From: Luteibacter sp. OK325
GTDB taxonomy: Bacteria; Pseudomonadota; Gammaproteobacteria; Xanthomonadales; Rhodanobacteraceae
Reading direction: 5' to 3'
Assembly: GCF_003050935.1 (NCBI RefSeq)
Contig: NZ_QAOX01000002.1
Location: 434,001 to 498,000 of the forward strand
DNA: 64,000 nucleotides
Below the pieces are notes generated by a model. It was not told where the DNA came from and made no database searches. It saw nothing but the letters and a program-made list of their open reading frames with translations. The translations under genes and the position numbers were made by a program. Shown here one piece after another: positions 10,865 through 19,468 of this stretch (the stretch's first letter is position 1; each line of letters starts with the position of its first letter).

Positions 10865-10898
10865 GTCCACGCAACGAGCAGCCTGGTCATACTCCCGG

Positions 10899-11741
10899 TC
10901 AGGCGGATCGGGTCAGCCGCCTCGCCTCTACCAGCCTGGCAACGCGCTCCTTGTCGACAGCGGCCGCCGGCGTATAGATGATCAGGCCAAGCTCGGGCCG
11001 GCCGTCGACGGCGAATGACGAATATTCCAAAGTGACTTCGCCCACCAGTGGGTGCGCGAACTGCTTCGTGCCTTCACCGTAGCTTTGCAGGTCGTAGTCG
11101 TTCCAGATGGCCTCGAAGGCGGGGCTCAGCGCGATCAGTTCGTCCACGAAGCCCCTCACGCGGTCCGTCGCGCCGAGTCGTGCGATGTCCGCACGAAATG
11201 CCGCCACGGCGAAACGTGCGTGATCTTCCCAATGGCGCGTCTTGTTGCGCACGCGATCGGTGGCAAAGAGCAGCTTCAACACGTTGCGCTGTTCCGGCGG
11301 AAGGACACCGTATTCGGTGAGCACGGCTGCCGCGGCGGCGTTCCAGCCGATGATGTCCCACTGCGCGGTTTTCACGATTGCCGGACTCGTCTCCAGCGAA
11401 TCGAGCACGCGCTGCAACTGCGGTGAGATCGCAGCGGACGGCTGGTAGGTGACTTCAGGCGGCCGGTTCTGTGCCAGCAGGAACAAGTGCTCGCGTTCGA
11501 CGGCCGTGAGGGCCAGGGCGGCGGCAAGACGATTCAGTACTTCGGTAGAGGGCGCACCGCCACGGCCCTGTTCGAGCCAGGTGTACCAGGTGGCGCTCAC
11601 GTTCGCGCGCAGGGCAACTTCTTCGCGTCGCAGGCCAGGCGTACGCCTGCGCGTGGTCGGCATGCCGAAGGCCGCTGGATCGAGCTTCGCCCGGCGGTCC
11701 TTCAGGTAACTGCCAAGCAGGTTTTCTTGCGGGGTGCTCAT
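10899..11741 (-). CDS. MmyB-type helix-turn-helix transcriptional regulator
   Basis: A 280-residue regulator. Residues about 8-75 form an Xre-type helix-turn-helix with the family signature RRRTPGLRREEVALRANVSATWYTWLEQGR. The rest is the MmyB-like ligand domain (PAS-like fold) with ETSPAIVKTAQWDIIGWNAAAAA. Family members bind fatty-acid-like or other small ligands and often control a neighbouring gene. Here the neighbour is a divergent MFS exporter starting 99 bp away, which is the likely target. Confidence 0.92.
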   Translation of the reverse strand: MSTPQENLLGSYLKDRRAKLDPAAFGMPTTRRRTPGLRREEVALRANVSATWYTWLEQGRGGAPSTEVLNRLAAALALTAVEREHLFLLAQNRPPEVTYQPSAAISPQLQRVLDSLETSPAIVKTAQWDIIGWNAAAAAVLTEYGVLPPEQRNVLKLLFATDRVRNKTRHWEDHARFAVAAFRADIARLGATDRVRGFVDELIALSPAFEAIWNDYDLQSYGEGTKQFAHPLVGEVTLEYSSFAVDGRPELGLIIYTPAAAVDKERVARLVEARRLTRSA

Positions 11742-11840
11742 CCGTTGAGCCTACTACGATGCCCATTCCGTCCGTAGAGGAGGAAGTGTCTGGACGTTGT
11801 CAGGCCTGTAGTCCGCAAGACCGGGCGGCATATAGGTGCG

Positions 11841-13076
11841 ATGAATAATCAATCCCTACCGAGCACCTCAAGCCCCGCCAGGGATGGCTGGCTGGCCGTG
11901 GCTGCCGTGACGCTGGCTGCCTTCGCCTTCGTCACCACGGAATTCCTGCCGATCGGCCTGCTCCCGCAAATCACCGGCGAACTCCACCTCAAGACCGGTA
12001 TCGGCGGCCTGATGGTCACTACGACCGGCCTCGTGGCGGCCATCGCGGCACCACTGACCACGATGCTTGCCGGCCGCCTCGACCGCCGCAACGTGCTCAT
12101 GCTCCTATCGGTGTTGCTGATGGCGGCCAATATCGTCGCCGCATGCGCCACGGGATTCGCCACCATGCTCTTCGCCCGCGCACTCCTGGGCATTGCGCTG
12201 GGTGGCTTCTGGGCGGTCGCGCTTGCCGCGGGTGGCCGCTTGGTACGCCCCGAGAAGGCCGCCCTCGCGACAGCCACGATGTTCGCCGGCATCACGTTCG
12301 CCACGATCATCGGCGTGCCGCTGGGCACCCTCATCGGTAGTGTCGCTTCCTGGCGCTACGCCTTTCTTGCCACCGGTGCGCTGGTCCTTATCGCCCTGAT
12401 CGCACAGTTCTTCCTCTTGCCCCGGCTACCATCGGACACCGTGGTGAAGACGGCTGACTTTCGCAGCCTGCTGCGCCGGTCGACCTCGCGCCTGAGCCTG
12501 ATCATGATGGCGGTCGTTATCGCCGCGCACTTCACCGCTTACACGTATATCGCGCCGTTCCTGATCGAGCGTGCCGGCTTCGATGAGCGCGGCATCACGG
12601 CGGTGCTGCTCGGCTTCGGTGTGGTCGGCTTCATCGGCAATTTCATCGCCCCCAGGGCGATCGCGAAGAACCTGCGCTGGTCGCTCGCCGGCACGATGCT
12701 CCTTCTTGGCGCCACCATCTTCGCGCTGCCGCTTCTGGGCATGTCCCACGCAGGCGCCAGTGCCGACATCCTGCTCTGGGGCATGGCTTATGGCGCACTG
12801 CCTGTCGCGCTGAGCGTCTGGGTTTCACGCTACGCCGGTGACCACCCGGAAGCCGGTTCGGCCCTCTTCGTCATGACCTACCAGCTTGCCATCGCAGCCG
12901 GCTCGTTCATGGGTGGTCGGGTGGTCGACAGTGTCGGCGTGGTGTCTGCCCTGGTGGTCGGTGGTGTCGCTGTCGTCGTCGCGCTGGGCTTGCTCGCAAC
13001 ATTAAACCAGCATGCCGCCGGAGACCTCGATGCGCTGACCGCTGATCCAGCGGTTATCGTCCGACAGCAGGGATGA
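11841..13076 (+). CDS. MFS drug-efflux type transporter
   Basis: A 411-residue 12-helix inner-membrane transporter of the drug:proton antiporter (DHA1) class. It begins with a cytoplasmic tail and the TTEFLPIGLLPQI helix-1 motif characteristic of AraJ/CmlA/YdhP-like exporters. LAGRLDRRNVLML fits the loop 2-3 motif A. It probably exports a toxic compound sensed by the divergent MmyB-type regulator. Its last 25 codons run into and antisense to the end of the SDR gene (75-bp tail overlap). The terminal sequence after LGLLATLNQHA is hydrophilic and may be a recent read-through extension. Confidence 0.92.
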   Translation: MNNQSLPSTSSPARDGWLAVAAVTLAAFAFVTTEFLPIGLLPQITGELHLKTGIGGLMVTTTGLVAAIAAPLTTMLAGRLDRRNVLMLLSVLLMAANIVAACATGFATMLFARALLGIALGGFWAVALAAGGRLVRPEKAALATATMFAGITFATIIGVPLGTLIGSVASWRYAFLATGALVLIALIAQFFLLPRLPSDTVVKTADFRSLLRRSTSRLSLIMMAVVIAAHFTAYTYIAPFLIERAGFDERGITAVLLGFGVVGFIGNFIAPRAIAKNLRWSLAGTMLLLGATIFALPLLGMSHAGASADILLWGMAYGALPVALSVWVSRYAGDHPEAGSALFVMTYQLAIAAGSFMGGRVVDSVGVVSALVVGGVAVVVALGLLATLNQHAAGDLDALTADPAVIVRQQG

Positions 13077-13781
13077 AATCATCGCGCCGAGGTCGTCCGG
13101 CAACCCCACGCGACCCAGCGCCGTCATGTCCGAGATGCGCTTGGCCAGCGCCGGGGTGTCACGCACCATGCCACCACTGAAGTCGGTAGCGACCGCGCCG
13201 GGAGCCACCGTGTTTACCGCGATGCCGCGGGGGCCGAGCTCTGCGGCCATGTAGCGCGTCAGCACTTCCACGGCGCCCTTCATCGCACCGTACGCGGAGC
13301 TACCGGGCATGGAGACACGCGCGAGGCCGGACGAGATATTGATGATGCGTCCGCCGTCGACGATCAACGGCAGGAGCTTCTGCGTGAGCAGGTACACACC
13401 CTTGAAGTGGACGTTGTAGATGGCGTCCAACTCCTCTTCGGTGGTCTGGTCGAACGCCTTGTGCAACGACTGGCCCGCGTTGTTCACCAGGAAGTCGAAG
13501 CGCTCGGCGCCGAGTTCACCGATGGCCGTCCTCGCACGCCCGACGAACGCATCGAAAGAAGCGGCGACGCCGGTGTCCAGCTTCAGCGCGATGGCCCGCC
13601 TGCCCTGCTGTTCGACGGCGGCGACGACGTTGGCTGCCTCTGCCTGATTCTCGCGATAGGTAAAGATGCTGTCGACGCCGCGTGCCGCCAGGTGGAGCAC
13701 GGTGCTACGGCCGATGCCGCGGCTGCCGCCAGTGACGAGGGCGATCTTCGTCACGTTACTTGCTGGGTTTGTGCTGGTCAT
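13002..13781 (-). CDS. SDR family oxidoreductase
   Basis: A 259-residue short-chain dehydrogenase/reductase. The cofactor motif is TGGSRGIG at residues about 18-25, NNAG follows, and the catalytic elements are ISSGLA and YGAMK (Tyr-x-x-x-Lys). Substrate is unknown. The ATG at 13781 (MTSTNPASN) is 114 bp from the divergent AraC-type regulator, the usual arrangement for a regulator and its target. The frame continues open upstream to 14564 but that part is a shadow of the AraC gene. Confidence 0.93.
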   Translation of the reverse strand: MTSTNPASNVTKIALVTGGSRGIGRSTVLHLAARGVDSIFTYRENQAEAANVVAAVEQQGRRAIALKLDTGVAASFDAFVGRARTAIGELGAERFDFLVNNAGQSLHKAFDQTTEEELDAIYNVHFKGVYLLTQKLLPLIVDGGRIINISSGLARVSMPGSSAYGAMKGAVEVLTRYMAAELGPRGIAVNTVAPGAVATDFSGGMVRDTPALAKRISDMTALGRVGLPDDLGAMISSLLSDDNRWISGQRIEVSGGMLV

Positions 13782-13860
13782 GGGTTGTCCTTCGGTTTGG
13801 GGCCTGTGCAAACGATAGGCCCGTCCATGCCACGACGGAATGCGCGAACCCGGCCCATTC

Positions 13861-13889
13861 TTGCCTGATCCTGCTTCCAGGCATACGAT
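13861..13889 (+). promoter_or_regulatory. Candidate leaderless promoter of the AraC-type gene
   Basis: TTGCCT at 13861-13866 and TACGAT at 13884-13889 are separated by 17 bases. The ATG at 13896 is only 6 bases beyond the -10, so transcription would start at or next to the start codon. No Shine-Dalgarno sequence is visible, which agrees with a leaderless message. Confidence 0.35.
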
Positions 13890-13895
13890 GCCGAC

Positions 13896-14780
13896 ATGAT
13901 TCCCGAACTGACCCAGAGCCTGCTCCGTCATACCGATGGCCGGGACCCTTACGGCCCGTACCTGACCGACGTGCCCGGCCTGGTGCTGTTGCGGTCCGAC
14001 CACGAAAAGCCGCCCGCCCACCTCATATTCAAGCCCGCCCTTTGCATCGTCGTGCAGGGCGCGAAATGGGCCGTGTTCGGTGACCGCCACCTGGACTACC
14101 GTGCGGGCCAGGCGCTTATCGTGAGCGTGGAAACACCGGCGCTGGGGCGTGTGGTGGAAGCCAGTCCGACGGAGCCCTTCCTCGGCATCATCATCGAATT
14201 CGATCTCGCGATCATGCGCGAGGTGGCCGACGCGCTCGGCACGCCTGCGCCGGGCGGCGAAGGTCCCGGCTTTGGCGTCTTCGTCACGGATTTCGACGGG
14301 CCGCTGGCCGATTGCACCGTGCGCCTCGTGCGCCTGCTGGACACGCCCCAGGCCATTGCATTGCTCCAGCCGGCGATCATGCGCGAGATCGCGTACTGGC
14401 TGCTCAGCGGCCCCCACCGCGCGGAGGTGGCCCGCATGGTGCTGGCCAACACACATGCCCATCGCGTGATCACCGCCATTCACCGTTTGCGCGACCGTTT
14501 CGCCGAGCCTGTGCGCATCGACGATCTGGCCGCGGGCGCGCAGATGAGCACGTCCGCCTTTCATCGCCAGTTCCGCCGCCTCACCGCCATGACCCCGCTG
14601 CAGTATCAGAAACAGCTGCGTTTACTCGAAGCACGACGGCTGATGGTGGGCGAAGCCGCCAGTGCCGAGACGGCCGCCTTCGCCGTCGGCTACGAGAGTG
14701 CCTCACAGTTCAGTCGTGAGTATTCGCGGATGTTCGGCCTTCCGCCGCGGCGTGATGCGAAACTGCTGCAGCAGGCATGA
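13896..14780 (+). CDS. AraC family transcriptional regulator
   Basis: A 294-residue regulator. The N-terminal half is the AraC_N ligand domain (ALCIVVQGAKWAVFGDRHLDYRAG). The C-terminal half is the double helix-turn-helix: IDDLAAGAQMSTSAFHRQFR, then AAFAVGYESASQFSREYSRMFG. Regulators of this subgroup usually control an adjacent oxidoreductase; the divergent SDR gene is the obvious candidate. A REP pair follows the stop. Confidence 0.93.
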   Translation: MIPELTQSLLRHTDGRDPYGPYLTDVPGLVLLRSDHEKPPAHLIFKPALCIVVQGAKWAVFGDRHLDYRAGQALIVSVETPALGRVVEASPTEPFLGIIIEFDLAIMREVADALGTPAPGGEGPGFGVFVTDFDGPLADCTVRLVRLLDTPQAIALLQPAIMREIAYWLLSGPHRAEVARMVLANTHAHRVITAIHRLRDRFAEPVRIDDLAAGAQMSTSAFHRQFRRLTAMTPLQYQKQLRLLEARRLMVGEAASAETAAFAVGYESASQFSREYSRMFGLPPRRDAKLLQQA

Positions 14781-14792
14781 GCCTCCGCTTCT

Positions 14793-14862
14793 TGTAGGAG
14801 CCGGCTATGCCGGCGATGGGGCTTGAGGCGACCTGGTTATCGCCGCTGAAGCGGCTCCTACA
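14793..14862. repeat. REP inverted pair
   Basis: Two REP units in opposite orientation, TGTAGGAGCCGGC...GGCGA on the left and TCGCCGCTGAAGCGGCTCCTACA on the right, lie between the AraC-type gene and the phosphatase. Both carry TAGGAG instead of the more common TGGGAG. Confidence 0.75.
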
Positions 14863-14923
14863 GGAGGCCATGAAAAGCTGGGGTCATGATGTTGGTCTGG
14901 CCGGGGCGTAGAATGTCGGGTTT

Positions 14924-15601
14924 ATGTGTGGAGTGTCTCCCTTGGCCTTCCCCTTTTCCCTGGTCATTTTCGACCTTGACGGCACGCTGGTGGATAGCGC
15001 GGCCGACATCGCCGAATCGGTCAATCGCACGCTGCGCGACTGGAAGCTACCGACCTACGACGTCGGGCAGATCACCGAGTGGATCGGCGAGGGCTCGCGC
15101 AAGCTCATCACTTACGCCTTTCGTCATGCCGGCAGTGACGCGGATATTGACAAGGTGATGCCCGGTTTCCTCGAACACTATGCCGAGACGGCGCTGGATG
15201 GCATCGCCTACGACGGCGTGGTCGATACACTGGCTGCCCTGCACGCCCAGGGCGTGAAGCTTGCGGTGTGCACGAACAAGAACGAGGAGTTCGTGCACCC
15301 CCTGCTCGAGGCGCGCGGCATGCTGCGGTACATCGACGGCATCGTCGGCGGCAACACTTTGCCCGAACGCAAGCCCAGCGGCGTGCCGCTACTGCACCTG
15401 GCCAGCGAAGCCGGGGTCGCAACGAGCGACACGCTCATGGTCGGTGATTCCGAGAGCGACGTGCTCGCCGCGCGCGATGCCGGCCTGCCCTTCGTGATGG
15501 TGAGCTACGGCTATCGCAAGTCGCTCGACCTGCATGCGATCGGCGCGCTGGCGGTGATCGACCGCATGCCGGACCTGCTCGCTATCGGTAACTCTCGATA
15601 A
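14924..15601 (+). CDS. gph: Phosphoglycolate phosphatase-type HAD hydrolase
   Basis: A 225-residue HAD hydrolase that dephosphorylates 2-phosphoglycolate or similar small phosphates, salvaging DNA-repair by-products. Motif I is FDLDGTLVDS, motif II is CTNKN, the Lys is in ERKPSGVPLL, and motif III is MVGDSESDVLAA. Length and order fit Gph. The start is either ATG 14924 or TTG 14942; the TTG has GGAG 8 bases upstream and may be the real one. The 3-prime end overlaps the beta-lactamase-like gene by 20 bp. Confidence 0.88.
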   Translation: MCGVSPLAFPFSLVIFDLDGTLVDSAADIAESVNRTLRDWKLPTYDVGQITEWIGEGSRKLITYAFRHAGSDADIDKVMPGFLEHYAETALDGIAYDGVVDTLAALHAQGVKLAVCTNKNEEFVHPLLEARGMLRYIDGIVGGNTLPERKPSGVPLLHLASEAGVATSDTLMVGDSESDVLAARDAGLPFVMVSYGYRKSLDLHAIGALAVIDRMPDLLAIGNSR

Positions 15602-16967
15602 CCGCCTTGATCAGCGCGACATCGTCCTCGATGCCGTAGTCGGGCGGCGCCGAGTAGCCGAACCGCGTGATCACCAGCTTCTCGGACGGCACGATGTAGA
15701 TGCGCTGGCCCATCGTGCCGCTGGCGAAGAAGCCATCCTTGGGAAAGCCCCCTTCCACACGCCATTTCGCCGGACGGCTCGGCCCGTCATTGGTCCAGAA
15801 GCCAGCGCCGTACGGCGCGCCCAGCGTCGACGTGCGCGACCAGGCGACCCACTCGCGCGGTAGCAGCCGCTCGCCGGTCGGAGCGACGCCGTCGTTGAGG
15901 TACAGCAGGCCGAACTTCGCGTAATCGCGGGCGCTGGCGTAGAGGTAAGTCGACCCTATGAACGTGCCCTTGCCGTCGAACTCCATCGTGACATCGTGCA
16001 TGCCCAGGCTCCGGAAGAGCCTGCTTTGTGCGTACGCCCGCAGACCCGCCGGACCGCCGCCGATCAACTCGCCGATCTTCCTGTCGAGCAGCACGGTGTC
16101 GGCCGAGGTGTATTCGAATGTTTTTCCGGGTGGCTCTTTCGCCGGCTGCGCGGCCGCAAAGCCGGCCATGTCGCCATGCAGGAATTCCATCTGCGCCACG
16201 GGACTGAAGGCCGACTCCGCTTCCTCTGCCGCAAGGCCACTACGCATGCGCATGAGGTCTTCCACCGTGATGGAGGCACGCGCGTCGCCGGGCTGCCGCC
16301 ATTCCGGCGGATCCAGGGGTTGGTCGACGCGCAGCTTGCCTTCACTGACAAGCATGCCGAGCAGCGCATTGGTCAAGGACTTGGCGACCGAGAAGCTGAT
16401 CAGCGGGGTGTGCACGTCGAAGCCATCGGCGTAGCGCTCAGCCACGACGACACCGTCCTTAACGACCACCACGGCCTTCACCTGCTTCACCGGTTCGCCC
16501 TCGCGCTCGATGAAGAGTCGATCCAGCGCCGCGGCCACCGCCGGTTTGCGCGTGGCGACGGCCTCGTCCGGCGCGAAGTCGTCGTCGAGTCGCCCGGAGG
16601 TCGTGGCCTCCGGCGGATCCGCCACCAGGGGCACATTGCCCGGCAGGTCGAGACGGCAGCCGTAGCCCCGGGTGAAGCTCGCACGGGCCAGCGATCGCAA
16701 GGGGCTCGACACTTCCACGCTCTGCGTCTCCGGCGACACATGCACGCTGAGCAGGTGTCCCGCGACGCTGCCGATCATCGGCACCACGAGCTCGTCGTAG
16801 GTACGTTTGGGATCCTGGCCGCCGATGAAAGTCATCGAGCAGACGTGGTGAGCAGCCACGCCCGCGGCGACGCGCAGCGCCTGGTCGGGACGGAACACCA
16901 TCCATGCCGAAGCGGCGGCGACCATCACGATGCCTCCGACGATCAGTGCTTTCTTACCCACGGTCAT
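15582..16967 (-). CDS. Serine beta-lactamase/class C-like hydrolase, membrane-anchored
   Basis: A 461-residue member of the beta-lactamase-related serine hydrolases. A single N-terminal hydrophobic segment (KALIVGGIVMVAAASAWMV) serves as signal or anchor. The catalytic SVAK tetrad lies in ISFSVAKSLTNALLG, and YTS in FEYTSADTVLL takes the place of the usual Tyr-x-Asn. About 150 residues precede the catalytic domain. Such proteins are often esterases or peptidases and not antibiotic lactamases, so resistance should not be assumed. It lies downstream of the LytS/LytR genes on the same strand, 110 bp away. Confidence 0.88.
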   Translation of the reverse strand: MTVGKKALIVGGIVMVAAASAWMVFRPDQALRVAAGVAAHHVCSMTFIGGQDPKRTYDELVVPMIGSVAGHLLSVHVSPETQSVEVSSPLRSLARASFTRGYGCRLDLPGNVPLVADPPEATTSGRLDDDFAPDEAVATRKPAVAAALDRLFIEREGEPVKQVKAVVVVKDGVVVAERYADGFDVHTPLISFSVAKSLTNALLGMLVSEGKLRVDQPLDPPEWRQPGDARASITVEDLMRMRSGLAAEEAESAFSPVAQMEFLHGDMAGFAAAQPAKEPPGKTFEYTSADTVLLDRKIGELIGGGPAGLRAYAQSRLFRSLGMHDVTMEFDGKGTFIGSTYLYASARDYAKFGLLYLNDGVAPTGERLLPREWVAWSRTSTLGAPYGAGFWTNDGPSRPAKWRVEGGFPKDGFFASGTMGQRIYIVPSEKLVITRFGYSAPPDYGIEDDVALIKAVIESYR

Positions 16968-17077
16968 CCCCTCTGCTTTTGCCCAGTCTGGGGCAAGCGA
17001 GAGTTGTCGGCGTGGTCTGCCGGGACGAATGCCGGCTGGCCAGGGACGAACGGCCGGCTTTGTCCGGGCGACGCGCG

Positions 17078-17839
17078 CTAGAGCTCCAGTGCGAGCCCCG
17101 GCGGCAGCTGGCCGAGGTAGCGGCGGGTCCAGGTCACCCGGGCGCCGTCGCGCAGGAGCAGCCGCTGCTCACCCTCCGGCCAGGGCTTCAGTTCGCGGAT
17201 CGCATCCAGCCTGACCACCGTCGAGCGGTTGATCCGGACGAAGTGCAATGGCGACAGGCGCGTCTGCATGGCATCGAGCGTGCCACGCAATCGGTGCGGT
17301 GTGCCTTCCACATAGACGTCGATGTAGTTGCGGTCCGACTCGATGCGGTCGATGCGGTCGACATGAACCAGCTCCGCGCTGTCGCCCTTCGGAAGGAGCA
17401 GGCGCTCGACATAGTGCGCGGGCGGCGGCAAGGCATCGAGCAACCCGTCCACGCGCACGGCGAGCCCCGCTGAGGGAACGAGCAACCGGCACAGCCGTGC
17501 GGCGAGGCGATCGAACCGTTGCGGGCCCACCGGCTTCAACAGGTAATCGAACGCGTGCACCTCGAACGCTCGCACGGCATGGGTGTCATGCGCCGTGACG
17601 AAGACGATCTCCGCCGGCAACGGCTCGCCCAGCGCCTGCAACACGCCGAAGCCGTCCATGCCCGGCATGCTGATGTCGAGGAAGACCACGTCCGGGCGCA
17701 AACGCTGGATGAGGGCGACTGCTTCCACCCCGCTACCGGCCTCGCCAATCCATTCCAGGCCGTCGGCCGTGGCGAGATAGCGGCGCAGCTTGGCGCGCGC
17801 AGGCGCTTCGTCATCGACCACGACGACACGCAGGCTCAT
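17078..17839 (-). CDS. LytTR family response regulator
   Basis: A 253-residue response regulator. The receiver (VVVDDEAPARAKL, phospho-Asp in VVFLDISMPGMDG, KP in YLLKPVG) is followed by a LytTR DNA-binding domain (IDRIESDRNYIDVYV and FVRINRSTVV). It pairs with the LytS/AlgZ-type kinase just upstream; its ATG overlaps the kinase TGA as ATGA, indicating translational coupling. In this group such pairs (AlgR/AlgZ-like) control surface or virulence traits, but no target can be named here. Confidence 0.93.
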   Translation of the reverse strand: MSLRVVVVDDEAPARAKLRRYLATADGLEWIGEAGSGVEAVALIQRLRPDVVFLDISMPGMDGFGVLQALGEPLPAEIVFVTAHDTHAVRAFEVHAFDYLLKPVGPQRFDRLAARLCRLLVPSAGLAVRVDGLLDALPPPAHYVERLLLPKGDSAELVHVDRIDRIESDRNYIDVYVEGTPHRLRGTLDAMQTRLSPLHFVRINRSTVVRLDAIRELKPWPEGEQRLLLRDGARVTWTRRYLGQLPPGLALEL

Positions 17840-18903
17840 GCCGCTGCCCAACGTCGCGCCGGCAACCAGACGGTCACCACCGAGCCGCCGCCCACGGCCG
17901 CATCGCGGCTCACACCGGCGGCGTCGCCATACAGGTGACGCAGTCGCGCATCCACATTGCTGTATCCGATGCCGTGGCCAGGACGTGCCGTGCCGCCACC
18001 GAAGTCGCGAACGCGCAGGGTCAGCCTGCCCGCCTCACGCTTCGCATCGACACAGACGCGTCTGCCTTCGCCGCTGCCACCGTGCTCGATCGCGTTCTCC
18101 ACCAGCGGCTGCAGGATCAGGAACGGTACGTGCAGATCATCGAGGGCCGCATCGCCCTCCACGTGCGCATCGAGCCCGTTGCCGAAACGCGCCCGCTGGA
18201 TATCCAGGTAGAGCGACAGCAGTTGCCACTCGTCGGCAAGCCGATGCTCCTGCGTCGTCGCCGACAGCGTGGCGCGCAACAGCTCGCCGATGCGCGAGAG
18301 CATCTCGTCGGCGACCTGCGGCCGCTCGTACATGAGCTCCGAGACGGCATTGAGGGTGTTGAACAGGAAGTGCGGGTTCAACTGCAGGCGCAACGCGTCC
18401 AGACGCGCGTCAGACAGCGCCGATTCCAGCTGCGCAGCGCGTAGCTCCCTCGCCTGCCCTTCGCGGTAACGATCGAACAGCCACAGTCCCAGGGCGATCA
18501 CCGCATAGAAGAACAGCTGTGTCGGCATTTCCATGAGGTAGCGCCACCCCGTGGGCGGCGCCGCGTAGCGTGCGTAGCCCGCCAGCGGAAACACCATTAG
18601 CCGCAGGCCCAGCATCAGGCTGGTCTGCGCCACGGACAGCGAGAGGAACAATCCCAGGTGGCCGAGAAGGCGCGCCGGGACCGAGGCGATGCCTGCGATT
18701 CGACGCAGGAGCGAGAACAGCACCGGCAGAAAAACGCCGAAGCTCAACGAGCCGGTGAGTTCGTCGATCAGCTTCAGCGCAAACAGCGACGGCACGTGGT
18801 TGGCGATATCGATGAGATACCGGTTGGACGCCCTGAGCAAACCAATGGCCACCAACAACGCGACCCAGAGGATCGCGACGTAGCCTTTCTTCCCTGTCTT
18901 CAT
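17836..18903 (-). CDS. LytS/AlgZ-type sensor histidine kinase
   Basis: A 355-residue inner-membrane kinase. Four or five hydrophobic helices occupy residues about 8-165. A short coiled segment follows, then the His_kinase box with LNPHFLFNTLN carrying the phospho-His, and an ATPase with PLVENAIEHG and GHGIGYSNVDARL. No periplasmic sensor domain is evident, so it probably senses a membrane signal. I use ATG 18903 (MKTGKKGYV) at the start of helix 1. It is translationally coupled to the downstream LytTR regulator and lies 64 bp after msrA on the same strand. Confidence 0.92.
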   Translation of the reverse strand: MKTGKKGYVAILWVALLVAIGLLRASNRYLIDIANHVPSLFALKLIDELTGSLSFGVFLPVLFSLLRRIAGIASVPARLLGHLGLFLSLSVAQTSLMLGLRLMVFPLAGYARYAAPPTGWRYLMEMPTQLFFYAVIALGLWLFDRYREGQARELRAAQLESALSDARLDALRLQLNPHFLFNTLNAVSELMYERPQVADEMLSRIGELLRATLSATTQEHRLADEWQLLSLYLDIQRARFGNGLDAHVEGDAALDDLHVPFLILQPLVENAIEHGGSGEGRRVCVDAKREAGRLTLRVRDFGGGTARPGHGIGYSNVDARLRHLYGDAAGVSRDAAVGGGSVVTVWLPARRWAAA

Positions 18904-18967
18904 GTCGAGGCCCCCGCCCCTGTCTTGCGTGCCGGCCCTTATACCAGAGCCGGCACACAAGGCGGGA

Positions 18968-19468
18968 TCAGGCGGCGCGCCTGGGCAGCACCCAATCCGG
19001 GCGGATGAAATGACAGGTGTAACCGTTCGGGTACTTCTCCAGGTAGTCCTGGTGCTCGGGTTCGGCCTCCCAGAAAGGGCCTGCCGGTGACAGTTCAGTC
19101 ACCGCCTTGCCCGGCCACAGGCCTGAGGCATTGACGTCCGCGATGGTGTCTTCGGCGACGGCCTTCTGCTCGTCATCGAGGTAGAAGATGGCCGAACGAT
19201 AGCTCTCGCCCCGATCGTTTCCTTGCCGATTCAGCGTAGTCGGATCGTGGATCTGGAAGAAGAACTCGAGAATCTTGCGGTAACTCACCCTGGCCGGATC
19301 GAACTCGATCTCGATCGCCTCGGCATGACTGCCGTGGTTACGGTAGGTGGCGTTGGGCACGTCGCCGCCGGAATAGCCCACCCGCGTGGCGATGATGCCC
19401 GGCTGCCTGCGAATCAGGTCCTGCATGCCCCAGAAACAACCGCCGGCGAGAATGGCGCGCGCAGTCAT
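18968..19468 (-). CDS. msrA: Peptide methionine (S)-S-oxide reductase MsrA
   Basis: A 166-residue enzyme that reduces the S form of methionine sulfoxide in proteins. The catalytic Cys is in GGCFWG near the start. Glu and aspartate residues of the GYSGG and [17 protein letters not shown] region are present, and a C-terminal GYTCHF supplies a resolving Cys. The ATG at 19468 overlaps the msrB TGA as ATGA, so the two genes form a coupled msrB-msrA operon. No signal peptide, hence cytoplasmic. Confidence 0.95.
   Translation of the reverse strand: MTARAILAGGCFWGMQDLIRRQPGIIATRVGYSGGDVPNATYRNHGSHAEAIEIEFDPARVSYRKILEFFFQIHDPTTLNRQGNDRGESYRSAIFYLDDEQKAVAEDTIADVNASGLWPGKAVTELSPAGPFWEAEPEHQDYLEKYPNGYTCHFIRPDWVLPRRAA

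Noticed and set aside
13782-14564. N-terminal extension of the SDR gene across the AraC gene
   Set aside because: The frame is open but not family-like; the SDR start at 13781 and the AraC gene account for the sequence.
15582-16967. Antibiotic-resistance beta-lactamase
   Set aside because: The SVAK motif is present but the second motif is YTS and the long N-terminal region is atypical; an esterase or peptidase role is at least as likely.
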